Source of the DNA: Dyadobacter fermentans
GTDB lineage: Bacteria > Bacteroidota > Bacteroidia > Cytophagales > Spirosomataceae
Reading direction: 5' to 3'
Assembly (NCBI RefSeq): GCF_019924045.1
Contig: NZ_JAHXBN010000024.1
Coordinates: 1 to 64,000, forward strand
DNA length: 64,000 nt
Below, in pieces: positions 40,686 through 49,948 of this stretch (positions are counted from its first letter, which is position 1; each line of letters opens with the position of its first letter). The position numbers were made by a program, and so were the translations under genes. The notes under the pieces are model-generated. The model ran no database searches. It had not been told where the DNA came from and saw nothing but the letters and a program-made list of their open reading frames with translations.

Positions 40686-42497
40686 TTACTGCACCGCAAC
40701 CTTTCCGGAAAGCTCCCTGCCTCCATTTGTAAACCGGTACACATATATACCCGTCACTACATTCAGCTTAATATCCGCTTTTCTCTCAAAAGATTTTGTG
40801 AGTACTTCGCGCCCGGCCTGATCGTACAGTTTGATATTCGATTTCCCGGCTAATCTGGTTTCAACCGAAAGGAAATCCCGCGCGGGGTTCGGTGAAACAT
40901 TGACGACAACCTCCGGCACGGTTGGCACCGATAGGATCGGGTCGATCTTCACTTCTGTCTGTGCCGTTTTCGAGCATCCGTTTACATCTGTAACCGTCAC
41001 TTCATAGGTACCGGCATTATCCAGTACTGCATCGTGCAGAAAAACATTCGGCAATGTAGATGCAAACGATCTCGGGCCACTCCAAAGATAAGTGACACCG
41101 CCCGTCGCCGTGAGCTCTATGGTACCACCCACCAGATACGGGCCGCCATTTACGGCTGTTGCATTCGGCAGCGGCATCACATGCACGGGCACTTCGATCG
41201 TTTGGGTAGGCACCCCTTCCACCTTACAAGAAGCGGAATAGGTAGTTGTCCGTTCAGGCTTTACCTTTAACGATGCGCCCGCCACTCCGCCTGTCCAGCT
41301 TAATGTACCCCGGCAACCATAAGCTGTGAGCGTAACTTCCTCTCCGACGCAGATGGTATCCTTCGAAGCAGCTATCCGGAACACATTGGGCGTATTGGAT
41401 TTAAGCGTCCACTCCAACTTTCGCGTACGATCGGCCCTGGCACCGTCATACCGGCTGGCAGCCGTCGTGTCGAAAACAGACGCTGCCAGAACGGCGCCGT
41501 CGGGCGCCTGCTCGGATGTGAGTGTGAGGTGTGGGCCTGTTGCAGAGAGCAATTCGCCATTCACAGTCCATCGCACCTGTATTGTGTTGGGACCCGGTGT
41601 AAGCAGCCCGATCTTAAAAGTTTGCAAGTCTTTGACCGTCACTATGCTCCCGGGCACCGGCTCTGCGTTTTCTACGGGGTTGACCTGTTTGAGAAGGGTC
41701 TCTACCGTCGCTTCCCTACACACAGCACAGAATTCCTGGTTCAAATACTCCATCAGGCAGGTTCCGTTTGCAGGTTTATGCCAAAGCGCTGCGTCCCCGG
41801 TTTCGCCATGCTTGTAAATGCCGATCCCGGGCTGATTCAGCCAGTTCTTCCACTTCACAAGTGCGGGGCTGCTTTCCTTCGTCATGTTGGCTGCCTCCCA
41901 TCCATAGCCCGGGCCTGCCCAATATTCGTCGTTGAGGTGCGAAAAAGTGTGGCCGATTTCATGGACGCCGATCGTATTCGCCTGCGTATGAAGCGTGTGC
42001 ACCGATATACTCCCGCCCGAGCCGCCGTAAAAAGGTGTATTGACCAGCACTACCACCAAATCATACATCGGAAACTGGTTGGCAAGCAGCGCATAGAGCA
42101 CCTCATACTTCGAGATTGTCACCAACCGATGGATGGAACTACCAAACGTGGAGCCAAAAAATGTGTTTTTTACGCCAACCGGCTGATCTTTATAAGCGTC
42201 GGGAGCCGTACCCGGGTTGGTTACGCCGCTTTCTACGGATGGTGTACGAATGGCGAAAAAGTTGAAATAGTTGCGATAATGCAGGTATGGATCGTAGCCC
42301 AGGAAGAAGTCTGCAAAGTTTTTGGCTTCGGTCGCGAATTTGGGAAGCTCCTGCTGCGTAAAACCATCTCCCAGGATCACGACATTGATCCGGTTATCCA
42401 ACGGCCCGGTTTTGTACAGGGTATCTACCTGGTATACCTGACCGAAGCCGGCGGCAGCAATGCAAATGGCACATAATGTGGCAAAAATTCTTTTCAT
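40686..42497 (-). CDS. Secreted M64-type metallopeptidase with T9SS sorting domain (copy 1)
   Basis: A 603-residue paralogue with the same layout: signal peptide, M64 catalytic domain with HEIGHTFSHLNDEYW (about 187-201), an Ig-like part with VTVTDVNGCSKTAQTEV, and a T9SS type A C-terminal domain (NVSPNPARDFLSVE, GIYVYRFTNG, SGKVAVQ). The zinc ligands are intact. It lies 2 bp after a lipoprotein gene and 53 bp before copy 2, so all three probably form one operon. Substrate unknown; M64 members include an IgA-cleaving clostridial enzyme. Confidence 0.88.
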   Translation of the reverse strand: MKRIFATLCAICIAAAGFGQVYQVDTLYKTGPLDNRINVVILGDGFTQQELPKFATEAKNFADFFLGYDPYLHYRNYFNFFAIRTPSVESGVTNPGTAPDAYKDQPVGVKNTFFGSTFGSSIHRLVTISKYEVLYALLANQFPMYDLVVVLVNTPFYGGSGGSISVHTLHTQANTIGVHEIGHTFSHLNDEYWAGPGYGWEAANMTKESSPALVKWKNWLNQPGIGIYKHGETGDAALWHKPANGTCLMEYLNQEFCAVCREATVETLLKQVNPVENAEPVPGSIVTVKDLQTFKIGLLTPGPNTIQVRWTVNGELLSATGPHLTLTSEQAPDGAVLAASVFDTTAASRYDGARADRTRKLEWTLKSNTPNVFRIAASKDTICVGEEVTLTAYGCRGTLSWTGGVAGASLKVKPERTTTYSASCKVEGVPTQTIEVPVHVMPLPNATAVNGGPYLVGGTIELTATGGVTYLWSGPRSFASTLPNVFLHDAVLDNAGTYEVTVTDVNGCSKTAQTEVKIDPILSVPTVPEVVVNVSPNPARDFLSVETRLAGKSNIKLYDQAGREVLTKSFERKADIKLNVVTGIYVYRFTNGGRELSGKVAVQ

Positions 42498-42499
42498 GG

Positions 42500-42994
42500 C
42501 TAATTGAAACTGAGTGTATAGATTTTCACAGAACCCCTCTCGGGTGTGACACTGAAAAGTTCCAAACGGTTGAGCCCCGGATCCAGCGGCATACGGATCA
42601 TGAGCGTGCCTTCATCGGCCCGCATTTCTTCGCGCCGCATATGTCCCGACGGGTCACTCACTTCCACCGATCTGTGCAGCGGATGCTCAAACACCATTTC
42701 CCGCTCCGATGCACTGGTAGAATACCTGGGGATAGCCTTGATTTGAACCGGAAAATGAACGGGATATGCAAGATTTTTCATGCGCCCGTTGGCCACACTG
42801 GCACCCGCGAGTTCAACGCGCTCATTTCCTCCGGGCTTGCCGTAAATACGAAAATTCAGAAACAAAAGGTGGTCGGGCGACCGGGTATCATAATTGGGGA
42901 GTTCACTGACTGCCAGCACAGAGCGCCCCGACTTGCAACCGAACATCAGCAAGCCGACGAACGCAATGGCGGCCGTGAGTAATAAACGTAGCAT
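42500..42994 (-). CDS. Lipoprotein, first gene of the M64 peptidase operon
   Basis: A 164-residue lipoprotein; the signal MLRLLLTAAIAFVGLLMFGC has its lipobox Cys at 20. The mature part is beta-rich with no motif I recognise. The start (LLFLNFRIYGK...) and end (LNRLELFSVTPERGSVKIYTLSFN) look like a small beta-sandwich. It ends 2 bp before the M64 copy 1 start, so it is translationally close. It may help present or inhibit the peptidases (inference). M64 domains elsewhere can carry an N-terminal domain of similar size. Confidence 0.65.
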   Translation of the reverse strand: MLRLLLTAAIAFVGLLMFGCKSGRSVLAVSELPNYDTRSPDHLLFLNFRIYGKPGGNERVELAGASVANGRMKNLAYPVHFPVQIKAIPRYSTSASEREMVFEHPLHRSVEVSDPSGHMRREEMRADEGTLMIRMPLDPGLNRLELFSVTPERGSVKIYTLSFN

Positions 42995-43004
42995 GTGTAA
43001 TTTG

Positions 43005-43040
43005 AATAAAGCTGTACGTGTATCAATGTACAGCTTTATT
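43005..43040 (-). terminator. Hairpin between decarboxylase operon and lipoprotein gene
   Basis: AATAAAGCTGTAC (43005-43017) is the exact reverse complement of GTACAGCTTTATT (43028-43040), a 13-bp stem. The T-run is weak. It lies 9 bp past the decarboxylase stop. Confidence 0.65.
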
Positions 43041-43048
43041 AACGAATT

Positions 43049-44443
43049 TCACAGTATCCGCATTACTTCTTCCATTTCACGAATGGCTATCAAAATATCC
43101 ACTTCTGTCGTTCGGTAATTCACAAACGCAGCTCGTATTGCCGCTTCGCCCGATAACAAAGTAGGGGTCATGAAAACTTTTCCGCGGCGATTCAATCGGT
43201 CCAGAAAAACAGGCATCCTTTCGCGGCCGGATTTCAGGCGAAAACAAACCACATTCAACCTGACAGGCGCCTGCAATTCGAAGTGTTCGCTGGATTGAAT
43301 GTAAGTACCAAACGCCTGCGCGCAGGCAATGCTGTTCTGCACGATCCACTCAAATCCGTTCCGGCCGTAGGCTGTGAGACTGAACCACGCAGGCAATGCC
43401 CGGAACCTCCGCGAATTTTCAGGGAGGAAGTTGAGGTAGGAAAAATTCTCCGACGGATCCCCCAGGTACGGGGCATTCGAGTTCTGAAATGTACTCACTT
43501 GCAGGCGGCTATGTTCCTTTCTCAGCAGGGAGACCGCGCTATCATAGGGCACATTCATCCATTTATGGCAGTCGATGGTAATGCTGTCGGCCTGCTCCCA
43601 TCCCGCCAACAAATGCTGCTGGGCTGGCTGGCAAGCGGCAAACCCTCCGAATGCGGCGTCAATATGAAGCCAGAAAGGATACTTTTGTTTCAGGGCCACA
43701 ATGGCCTTGATGTCGTCAAAATCCACGGTATTAACAGTTCCGGCGCTGCAATTCACGATAACAGGTCGATGCTGATGCTCGATGAGCTTTCGCTCAAAGT
43801 CCGCGACATCCATAGCCTCACGCCCCGCCGGCACCTGAATTCGAACCACATTATTACTGCCGATCCCCAGCATACCCAACGATTTGACCACCGAAGAATG
43901 CGGTGTGCCGGCCATTACCACGAGGTCACCGGATACTCCCTCTCGCGAAACATCCCGGCCCGATCGCTCACCAGCCCACTGCCTCGCCACCGCCAATCCA
44001 GTAAAATTGGACATGGTAGCGCCCGTCACAAAACCGCCGTTGAAATCCTCCGGCAAACGCAGCAGCTGACACAGCAGCCGGATCGTCTCTTTTTCAAGAA
44101 TCGCCGAAACGTCCCCAGCGCCCTGAGTACTTTGCGTATTTTGATCGTAAACAGCTGTAAGCCAGTCACCCGCAATAGCAGCCGGGGTTGCCCCTCCTGT
44201 TACAAACCCCCAATACCGGGGCCCCGGGCTGGCAACCATCAGCTTTTCATAGTACTTCCTAAAAACTTCCAGGCTCCCCGGGGCACCGATGCCCACATCC
44301 GAAAGATCAGCAGCAGTCACCGTCTGATCGCTAATGTAAGTGGCCTTTTCAGCGATATTTTCCAGAAAATCCAGACTTGCACTGGTAACCTGATCCAATA
44401 TTGGTTTCAGGTTATTCAATTCATTTTCAAACAACTCTAACAT
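43049..44443 (-). CDS. PLP-dependent group II decarboxylase
   Basis: A 464-residue cytosolic amino-acid decarboxylase-like enzyme of fold-type I. YWGFVTGGATPAAIAGDWL, FVTGATMSNFTGLAVAR, WLHIDAAFGGFAA and the PLP lysine in SITIDCHKWMNVPYD are characteristic. The substrate may be aromatic amino acids, glutamate, aspartate or diaminobutyrate; the sequence does not decide. It is the last gene of a four-gene operon with an exporter and opposite a MocR regulator, so amine production plus export is a reasonable guess. Confidence 0.88.
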   Translation of the reverse strand: MLELFENELNNLKPILDQVTSASLDFLENIAEKATYISDQTVTAADLSDVGIGAPGSLEVFRKYYEKLMVASPGPRYWGFVTGGATPAAIAGDWLTAVYDQNTQSTQGAGDVSAILEKETIRLLCQLLRLPEDFNGGFVTGATMSNFTGLAVARQWAGERSGRDVSREGVSGDLVVMAGTPHSSVVKSLGMLGIGSNNVVRIQVPAGREAMDVADFERKLIEHQHRPVIVNCSAGTVNTVDFDDIKAIVALKQKYPFWLHIDAAFGGFAACQPAQQHLLAGWEQADSITIDCHKWMNVPYDSAVSLLRKEHSRLQVSTFQNSNAPYLGDPSENFSYLNFLPENSRRFRALPAWFSLTAYGRNGFEWIVQNSIACAQAFGTYIQSSEHFELQAPVRLNVVCFRLKSGRERMPVFLDRLNRRGKVFMTPTLLSGEAAIRAAFVNYRTTEVDILIAIREMEEVMRIL

Positions 44444-44446
44444 AAA

Positions 44447-44809
44447 CTATCCGTGATAATGCGCCTTCACCAAACTGATTCTATCCGACTCATCGAGTCC
44501 CATCATCTCGGCGGCCATTCTGTTACTGACGCTTTTGTAATATAAAATCACCGAGTCCGCGCCCGTAAGTACCTCATTCAGTTTAAAATGCAGGTCCGTG
44601 TAAATGCCCAGGGCTTTCCCGAAGTACTTTTCCAGTTCATCCTTCCCTGTAATCACGCCCAGGTCATTCATGCCCAGCTTGATGATGTAGGGAGAATAAA
44701 ACCGGATGTTGTCGGAATACAACTCCATGATCGCGGGAAGGTCATGGCGATTCCAGGCATCAATCCATTGCACTGCGAAGGATTGAGCTGCTTGTTCTGT
44801 CAAATGCAT
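44447..44809 (-). CDS. SnoaL-like/NTF2-fold protein
   Basis: A 120-residue single-domain cone-fold protein: AQSFAVQWIDAWNRHDLPAIMELYSDNIRFYSPYI is the typical SnoaL_2 start. Members are small isomerases/hydrolases or non-catalytic ligand binders. It lies 3 bp ahead of the decarboxylase and 5 bp after the DUF1572 gene, so it is tightly operonic. Confidence 0.8.
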   Translation of the reverse strand: MHLTEQAAQSFAVQWIDAWNRHDLPAIMELYSDNIRFYSPYIIKLGMNDLGVITGKDELEKYFGKALGIYTDLHFKLNEVLTGADSVILYYKSVSNRMAAEMMGLDESDRISLVKAHYHG

Positions 44810-44814
44810 ATTGT

Positions 44815-45285
44815 TTATTGTTGTGCCGCCTGTACTTGCGTGATCCAGCGGCGGTGGTAGTTAATGTGTCCCAAATGCCAGGAAAGATGCGCCAGCAAAT
44901 GCGCAAGAACGAGGCGCACAGGCTGTTCCGGAAAGAGGTTTACCACATCGTGGGGATACTCCTCTTCCATCCTATGCTCATCCAGCGTGCCCAGCGTACC
45001 AACGACGATTTCATGAAGCTGATCGAGCTCCGCAAGCATTTGCATCTGGGTAAATGTCTTTTGATTGAATTCCGCCTCGCGGTCGCGCACGTAGGCATGC
45101 CCACCCAGCGTAAGGCCCACATAAGTGCGTAAGTTGCCGATCAGGTGCTGGCAGAGATTCCCACCCGGGTTGATCGTCCCAGGCAGTTTTACCCACAATG
45201 CGGCTTCCGAATGGTATTGTTCAATTTCTTTCCGGAGTTTTTTGAGATCCCGGCTGAACAAGGTGATGAATATGTCGCTATTCAT
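44815..45285 (-). CDS. DUF1572/DinB-like protein
   Basis: A 156-residue DinB-superfamily four-helix protein. The characteristic NPGGNLCQHLIGNLRTYVG puts a metal His near 48, and LAHLLAHLSWHLGHINYHRRW supplies the others. Function unknown; relatives are putative thiol-dependent transferases. It overlaps the EamA transporter stop by 8 bp. Confidence 0.82.
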   Translation of the reverse strand: MNSDIFITLFSRDLKKLRKEIEQYHSEAALWVKLPGTINPGGNLCQHLIGNLRTYVGLTLGGHAYVRDREAEFNQKTFTQMQMLAELDQLHEIVVGTLGTLDEHRMEEEYPHDVVNLFPEQPVRLVLAHLLAHLSWHLGHINYHRRWITQVQAAQQ

Positions 45286-46207
45286 GACTGTTTATCAAGG
45301 TTAATGCGTTTTTTCGCTTTTGGAGCTGATAACCCCGGTTTACCAGGAAAACCCCGCTCAGCGTTACCGTGAACGCCAGGGCAGTAAGCCAGGTAATCTT
45401 TTCATCCAATATTAAAAAGCCTAATACCAAAGCTACCAGCGGATTAATGTACGCATAAATCGACACCAATCCTGCGGGCAACCTGGACATGGCAAACAGA
45501 TAAGAAGCATAAGCGAGAATGGAGCCGAAGAAAATCAGGTATACCAATGCCACAACGGATTGCGGCCGCATCTCGGGCAGATTTGCCCAGTCGTCGTTGA
45601 ATGCGCTCAGTGTCAGCAATCCCACCCCACCGGCTATCATCTGGATTGCAGCATTGAAAAACGAATCTGTTTTGCCCGGAAAACTTTTGGTATACAACCC
45701 TCCTAAACACCACGACACACAGGACGCCAGCGTGACGCATATCCCAAGGAACGAGCTCCGGCTGGTCAGGTATTCGAGGTTATCCCTGAAAACCAGCATC
45801 ACGCCCGCCAGACCCAGCATCATCCCAGTTGCTACATGGGCATTGATGCGCTCGTCTCTTCGTGCCAGCATATTGATTAAGATCGTAAAAATCGGAACCG
45901 TCGCATAAAGTAGGGCCGCCAAACCGCTGGGAATAAACTGTACACACCAGCCTACCAGCCCCGTACCGAAGGTTAGCATACAAAATCCCGGAACGAGCTG
46001 CAAGCGAATATCCGCCCAGGTCCAGCGGAACGACCTGTTCCTGAGCACCAGAAATAACAGCAGTAACACGCCCGCCGCTAAATTCCTGAAACCCATAAAG
46101 AAGAGGGCCGGAAAGCCTGTCACCCCGATACGCGCCGCCAGATAAGTGGTACCCCAAAAGAAACACACCAGTACTAATGCGAAATATGCCGCCAGATTAC
46201 TTTTCAT
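45278..46207 (-). CDS. EamA/DMT family transporter
   Basis: A 309-residue inner-membrane protein with ten TM segments in two EamA repeats (FFWGTTYLAARIGVTGFPALFFMGFRNLAAG; second repeat from about 150, with YAYINPLVALVLGFLILDEKITW). Family members export amino acids and related metabolites. It is the first gene of the operon that ends in the decarboxylase and is divergent from a MocR regulator. Confidence 0.9.
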   Translation of the reverse strand: MKSNLAAYFALVLVCFFWGTTYLAARIGVTGFPALFFMGFRNLAAGVLLLLFLVLRNRSFRWTWADIRLQLVPGFCMLTFGTGLVGWCVQFIPSGLAALLYATVPIFTILINMLARRDERINAHVATGMMLGLAGVMLVFRDNLEYLTSRSSFLGICVTLASCVSWCLGGLYTKSFPGKTDSFFNAAIQMIAGGVGLLTLSAFNDDWANLPEMRPQSVVALVYLIFFGSILAYASYLFAMSRLPAGLVSIYAYINPLVALVLGFLILDEKITWLTALAFTVTLSGVFLVNRGYQLQKRKNALTLINSHE

Positions 46208-46308
46208 AGCCGTTTTACATTGAACGCCACAAAATTCCCGCTCCTAAGTTTAATAAAACAGATTCACTTTTGTTATTTTGAAGCATAACAGTTAAAAAGT
46301 CAATACTT

Positions 46309-47766
46309 ATGGTTGAGGAACCCGTCCGGGAAGATTTTCTCTATTCGCAAATCGCCGACCGCCTCGCGGCGCAGATCGAAAAAGGCATTCTGAAAGCCGG
46401 CGACAAGCTGATTTCACTGCGGGCGCTGAGCAAAGAGCAGGGCATCAGCCTCAGTACGGCGTACAAAGCCTATGTTGAGCTGGAAAACAAGGGCATTATC
46501 GAAGCCCGACCGAAATCAGGCTACTTTGTGCGTTTTTCACCCCTCAATACCCCGGAAAGGGTTCATAATACACCTCCCCGGCCATTGATCGAAAAGGCGA
46601 ATGTAGATGAAATGATTCGGACGGTGTACAAAACCATGACGTACGAGCGGATAGTCCGCTTGTCGGTAGCCGCGCCTGCCGCCGAATTGATTCCCGAAGC
46701 TAAGCTGAACAAGGCGATGATTGAGGCGCTCAGGAAAAGTCCGAATAGCTGCACACAATATGACGAGGTACAGGGAAACCTTGCATTGCGGAAACAGATC
46801 GCCAAATACGCATTCAACTGGAAAGGAAATGTAAGCGAGGACGAAGTCATCACGACCCAAGGCTGCATGGAGGCACTCATTTTCTGCCTCAAAGCCGTCA
46901 CCGAGCCGGGTGACACCGTGGCGATCGAGAATCCGATTTACTTTGGCATATTCAACATTATGAAGAGCCTGGGCCTGAAAATCCTCGAAATCCCGTGCCA
47001 TCCCGATGAAGGAGCGGACCTGGAATACCTGGAAAAAGCATTGGAAAGCATTCCTGTTAAAGCAGTGCTTTTCGTACCCAATTTTTCCAATCCCACCGGT
47101 GCACTCATGCCCGACTATCGAAAGAAAAAGCTCGTCGAAATGCTGGCTGCCCGGCAGATACCGCTGATCGAGGATGACATTTATGGCGAAATGTATTTCG
47201 GGAAAACCAGGCCGGGTACCTGCAAAAGCTATGATAAAAATGGGTTGGTTATGCTCTGCGGATCGGTTTCGAAAACGCTGGCACCGGGTTACCGCGTCGG
47301 CTGGTGCCTTCCGGGGAAATTCAAAGACAAAGTGCTGAGCAGCAAGATCACGCATACGGTTTCATCCGCCGCGCCTACCCAGGCAGCCGTCGCCAATTTC
47401 TTCGAAACGGGTCGTTATGATTTGCATATGAGGCATTTACGGAAAGCGCTTCATACGCAATGCCTGCGCTACGTGCAGGCGATCAGCGATTATTTCCCTC
47501 CCGACACCCGGCTCGTCAGGCCGCAGGGTGGTTACGTTCTATGGATCGAACTCAACAAGCGTGTGAATGCATTCGAGCTATTTGAAAGCGCCATTCAAGA
47601 AAGCATCAGCATTGCCCCCGGCCAGATTTTCAGCACCGACGCCCGGTTCAGCAACTACATCCGCATCAGCTTCGGCGCGCCTTACAATGCAGCCATCGAT
47701 GCCAGTTTAAGGAGATTGGGGGAAATGATCAGGATACAGAGTAATGCACAAGTGGCTGATCAATAG
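46309..47766 (+). CDS. MocR-type regulator (GntR HTH fused to aminotransferase domain)
   Basis: A 485-residue regulator. The winged HTH occupies about 10-75 (SQIADRLAAQIEKGILKAGDKL, SKEQGISLSTAYKAYVELENKGIIEARPKSGYFV). The rest is a fold-type I aminotransferase domain with the PLP lysine in CGSVSKTLAPGYRVGW. MocR proteins sense PLP or amino-metabolites. It is divergent from the EamA/DUF1572/SnoaL/decarboxylase operon, 101 bp apart, and is the likely controller. Confidence 0.9.
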   Translation: MVEEPVREDFLYSQIADRLAAQIEKGILKAGDKLISLRALSKEQGISLSTAYKAYVELENKGIIEARPKSGYFVRFSPLNTPERVHNTPPRPLIEKANVDEMIRTVYKTMTYERIVRLSVAAPAAELIPEAKLNKAMIEALRKSPNSCTQYDEVQGNLALRKQIAKYAFNWKGNVSEDEVITTQGCMEALIFCLKAVTEPGDTVAIENPIYFGIFNIMKSLGLKILEIPCHPDEGADLEYLEKALESIPVKAVLFVPNFSNPTGALMPDYRKKKLVEMLAARQIPLIEDDIYGEMYFGKTRPGTCKSYDKNGLVMLCGSVSKTLAPGYRVGWCLPGKFKDKVLSSKITHTVSSAAPTQAAVANFFETGRYDLHMRHLRKALHTQCLRYVQAISDYFPPDTRLVRPQGGYVLWIELNKRVNAFELFESAIQESISIAPGQIFSTDARFSNYIRISFGAPYNAAIDASLRRLGEMIRIQSNAQVADQ

Positions 47767-47842
47767 TTCACAAACAATCGCAACAATATTGCAATTACCT
47801 GATTTTCAGTACCTGTAACCCTGTTGCACGGGTTTGAGACCT

Positions 47843-47877
47843 ACCTTTGTAATGATCCTGCGGCGGGTTAGCCGCAT
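47843..47877 (+). promoter_or_regulatory. -7 element and leader hairpin of the metal ATPase gene
   Basis: TACCTTTG at 47843-47850 fits TAnnTTTG. Just after it, TGCGGC-GGGTTA-GCCGCA forms a small hairpin at about 47860-47877 in the leader. The -33 spacing is poor, so the promoter is tentative. Confidence 0.4.
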
Positions 47878-47906
47878 TAGGCAGGTCTTTGTATTTGAAT
47901 AATTGC

Positions 47907-49925
47907 ATGATGAAACTCGACGAAAATACCTCCGCTCACACGCACGACGATTGCTGCTCGACGAAACCCGATGAGCATAGCAAACCTAATGGACATAACC
48001 ATAACCACGCGCATGATCATAGTCACGACCACGATCATGACCACGGCGACCATAGCCACGGAACGGAGGGAGACGCCGGCATTCTCAAAAGTCGGTGGAT
48101 GCTATGGCTTAGCCTGGCGATACTGGCGGTGTTTCTCACTTTGACCCACATTGCGAAAATTGAACTCCCGCGCGCAGTCGAAATCTCGATGATGTTGGTC
48201 GCCTATGTGCTGGCGGGAAATAAAACAGTCGCGCTGGCATTCCGAAAAGCAAGCCGGGGCGATTTTTTCAACGAATTTACCCTCATGACCATCGCTACTT
48301 TCGGCGCTTTTTATATCGGGGAGTTCAGCGAAGGAGTTGCTGTGATGATTTTTTACGAAATCGGAGAGCTTTTCCAGGACATTGCCGTAAGCCGCTCCAA
48401 ACGCTCCATCAAAGCATTGCTCGATATCCGCCCCGATACCGTCACTGTGCTCCGCGACGAAAAACCCCTGCAAGTCACGCCGGACGAAGTTCGGATCGGT
48501 GAAAAAATACTGGTAAAGGCCGGTGAGAAAGTGGCGCTGGACGGCGAAATGGTCTCTGAATCGGGCATATTCAACACCGCTGCATTAACCGGCGAGCCCA
48601 AACCGCAGATTATTGAAAAAGGTCAAAAAGCGCTGGCCGGTATGATCTCGATCGAAAAGTCGGTCGAAATTGAGGTAAAAGCGCTTTTCAAAGACTCCAA
48701 ACTTTCCCGGATACTCGAAATGGTGCAGGAGGCGAGCGCCCGCAAAGCGCCTACCCAACTGCTGATCAGCCGCCTGGCGCGCGTATACACGCCCGCGGTC
48801 TTTTTACTCGCATTGCTGATCGTGGTCGTTCCCGCGCTCTTTGTGGCCAATTACAATTTTGACCAATGGCTCTACCGCGGCATGGTTTTCCTGGTTATCG
48901 CCTGCCCGTGTGCCTTGACAATCTCTATTCCGCTGGGCTATTTCGGCGGCATAGGGCTCGCTTCACGCAATGGAATTCTGGTCAAAGGAGCTAATTTTCT
49001 GGATGTTATCACTAAAATCGACACGGTGGTTTCGGACAAAACCGGCACGCTTACCAAAGGTGTTTTTAAAGTTCAGAAAATAGAGACAAGCATTGCAAAG
49101 GATGATTTTGTGCGCATTGCTGCGTCTTTGGAAAGCTACTCGACACACCCCGTCGCCAAAGCGGTGGTGGCCGCGGCGGAATCGGCTGCATTGACCAAAC
49201 CGCTCGATGTGGAGGAAATTGCGGGACATGGCCTCAAAGGTACGGTTGAAGGTAAGGCCGTGCTCGCCGGAAACACCAAACTCCTCGACAAGCATTTGAT
49301 CAAGTACCCCGCCGGGCTTGCCTCCCTGGTGGAAACGCTCGTGGTCGTTGCGATCGACAACAGCTACGCGGGCTATTTCCTGATTGCAGACGAAATTAAG
49401 GAAGATGCAGCCACCGCTGTTGCAGAATTGAAAACCCTCGGCATTTCGACGATCATGTTGTCGGGCGATAAGGAGGCCGTCGTGGGCAAGGTTGCGGGAG
49501 AACTGGGTATCACCCAAAGTTACGGTGGGTTGCTGCCGGAAGACAAGGTGAGAATCGTGCAAGAGCTTAAAGACCAGGGCAAACGCATCGCATTCGCGGG
49601 CGACGGTGTGAACGACGCCCCCGTTATCGCTCTCGCTGACGCGGGCATCGCCATGGGGGCGCTCGGCTCCGACGCCACCATCGAAACGGCCGACATCGTG
49701 ATCCAGAACGACCAGCCGTCGCGCATTGCTGCGGCGGTTAAGATCGGTAAAATCACAAAATCCGTCGTTTATCAGAACATTTCCCTTGCTATGGGGGTTA
49801 AAATTGCAGTGATGGTGCTCGGTGCGGGCGGCGTTGCTACGCTATGGGAAGCCGTTTTCGCAGACGTTGGCGTTGCACTGCTCGCCATTTTGAATGCCTA
49901 CCGCATTCAGGGAAAGAAACTATAA
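47907..49925 (+). CDS. Heavy-metal P1B-type ATPase with His-rich N-terminus
   Basis: A 672-residue inner-membrane pump exporting Zn/Cd/Co-type divalent metals (inferred). The start is ATG at 47907 (MMKLDENTSAH). The first 65 residues carry HNHNHAHDHSHDHDHDH and a CC pair, in place of the usual HMA domain with CxxC. The TM CPC motif (VIACPCALTISIP, about 333), phosphorylation motif DKTGTLTKG (about 378), TGEPKP actuator loop and GDGVNDAPVIALADAG hinge are all intact. No ArsR/MerR gene is adjacent. Confidence 0.93.
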   Translation: MMKLDENTSAHTHDDCCSTKPDEHSKPNGHNHNHAHDHSHDHDHDHGDHSHGTEGDAGILKSRWMLWLSLAILAVFLTLTHIAKIELPRAVEISMMLVAYVLAGNKTVALAFRKASRGDFFNEFTLMTIATFGAFYIGEFSEGVAVMIFYEIGELFQDIAVSRSKRSIKALLDIRPDTVTVLRDEKPLQVTPDEVRIGEKILVKAGEKVALDGEMVSESGIFNTAALTGEPKPQIIEKGQKALAGMISIEKSVEIEVKALFKDSKLSRILEMVQEASARKAPTQLLISRLARVYTPAVFLLALLIVVVPALFVANYNFDQWLYRGMVFLVIACPCALTISIPLGYFGGIGLASRNGILVKGANFLDVITKIDTVVSDKTGTLTKGVFKVQKIETSIAKDDFVRIAASLESYSTHPVAKAVVAAAESAALTKPLDVEEIAGHGLKGTVEGKAVLAGNTKLLDKHLIKYPAGLASLVETLVVVAIDNSYAGYFLIADEIKEDAATAVAELKTLGISTIMLSGDKEAVVGKVAGELGITQSYGGLLPEDKVRIVQELKDQGKRIAFAGDGVNDAPVIALADAGIAMGALGSDATIETADIVIQNDQPSRIAAAVKIGKITKSVVYQNISLAMGVKIAVMVLGAGGVATLWEAVFADVGVALLAILNAYRIQGKKL

Positions 49926-49948
49926 TTGGCCTGCATTATTCAAATATC

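Noticed and set aside
48102..49562. Minus-strand open frames within the metal ATPase
   Set aside because: They are antisense shadows of a full-length P-type ATPase with every motif intact.
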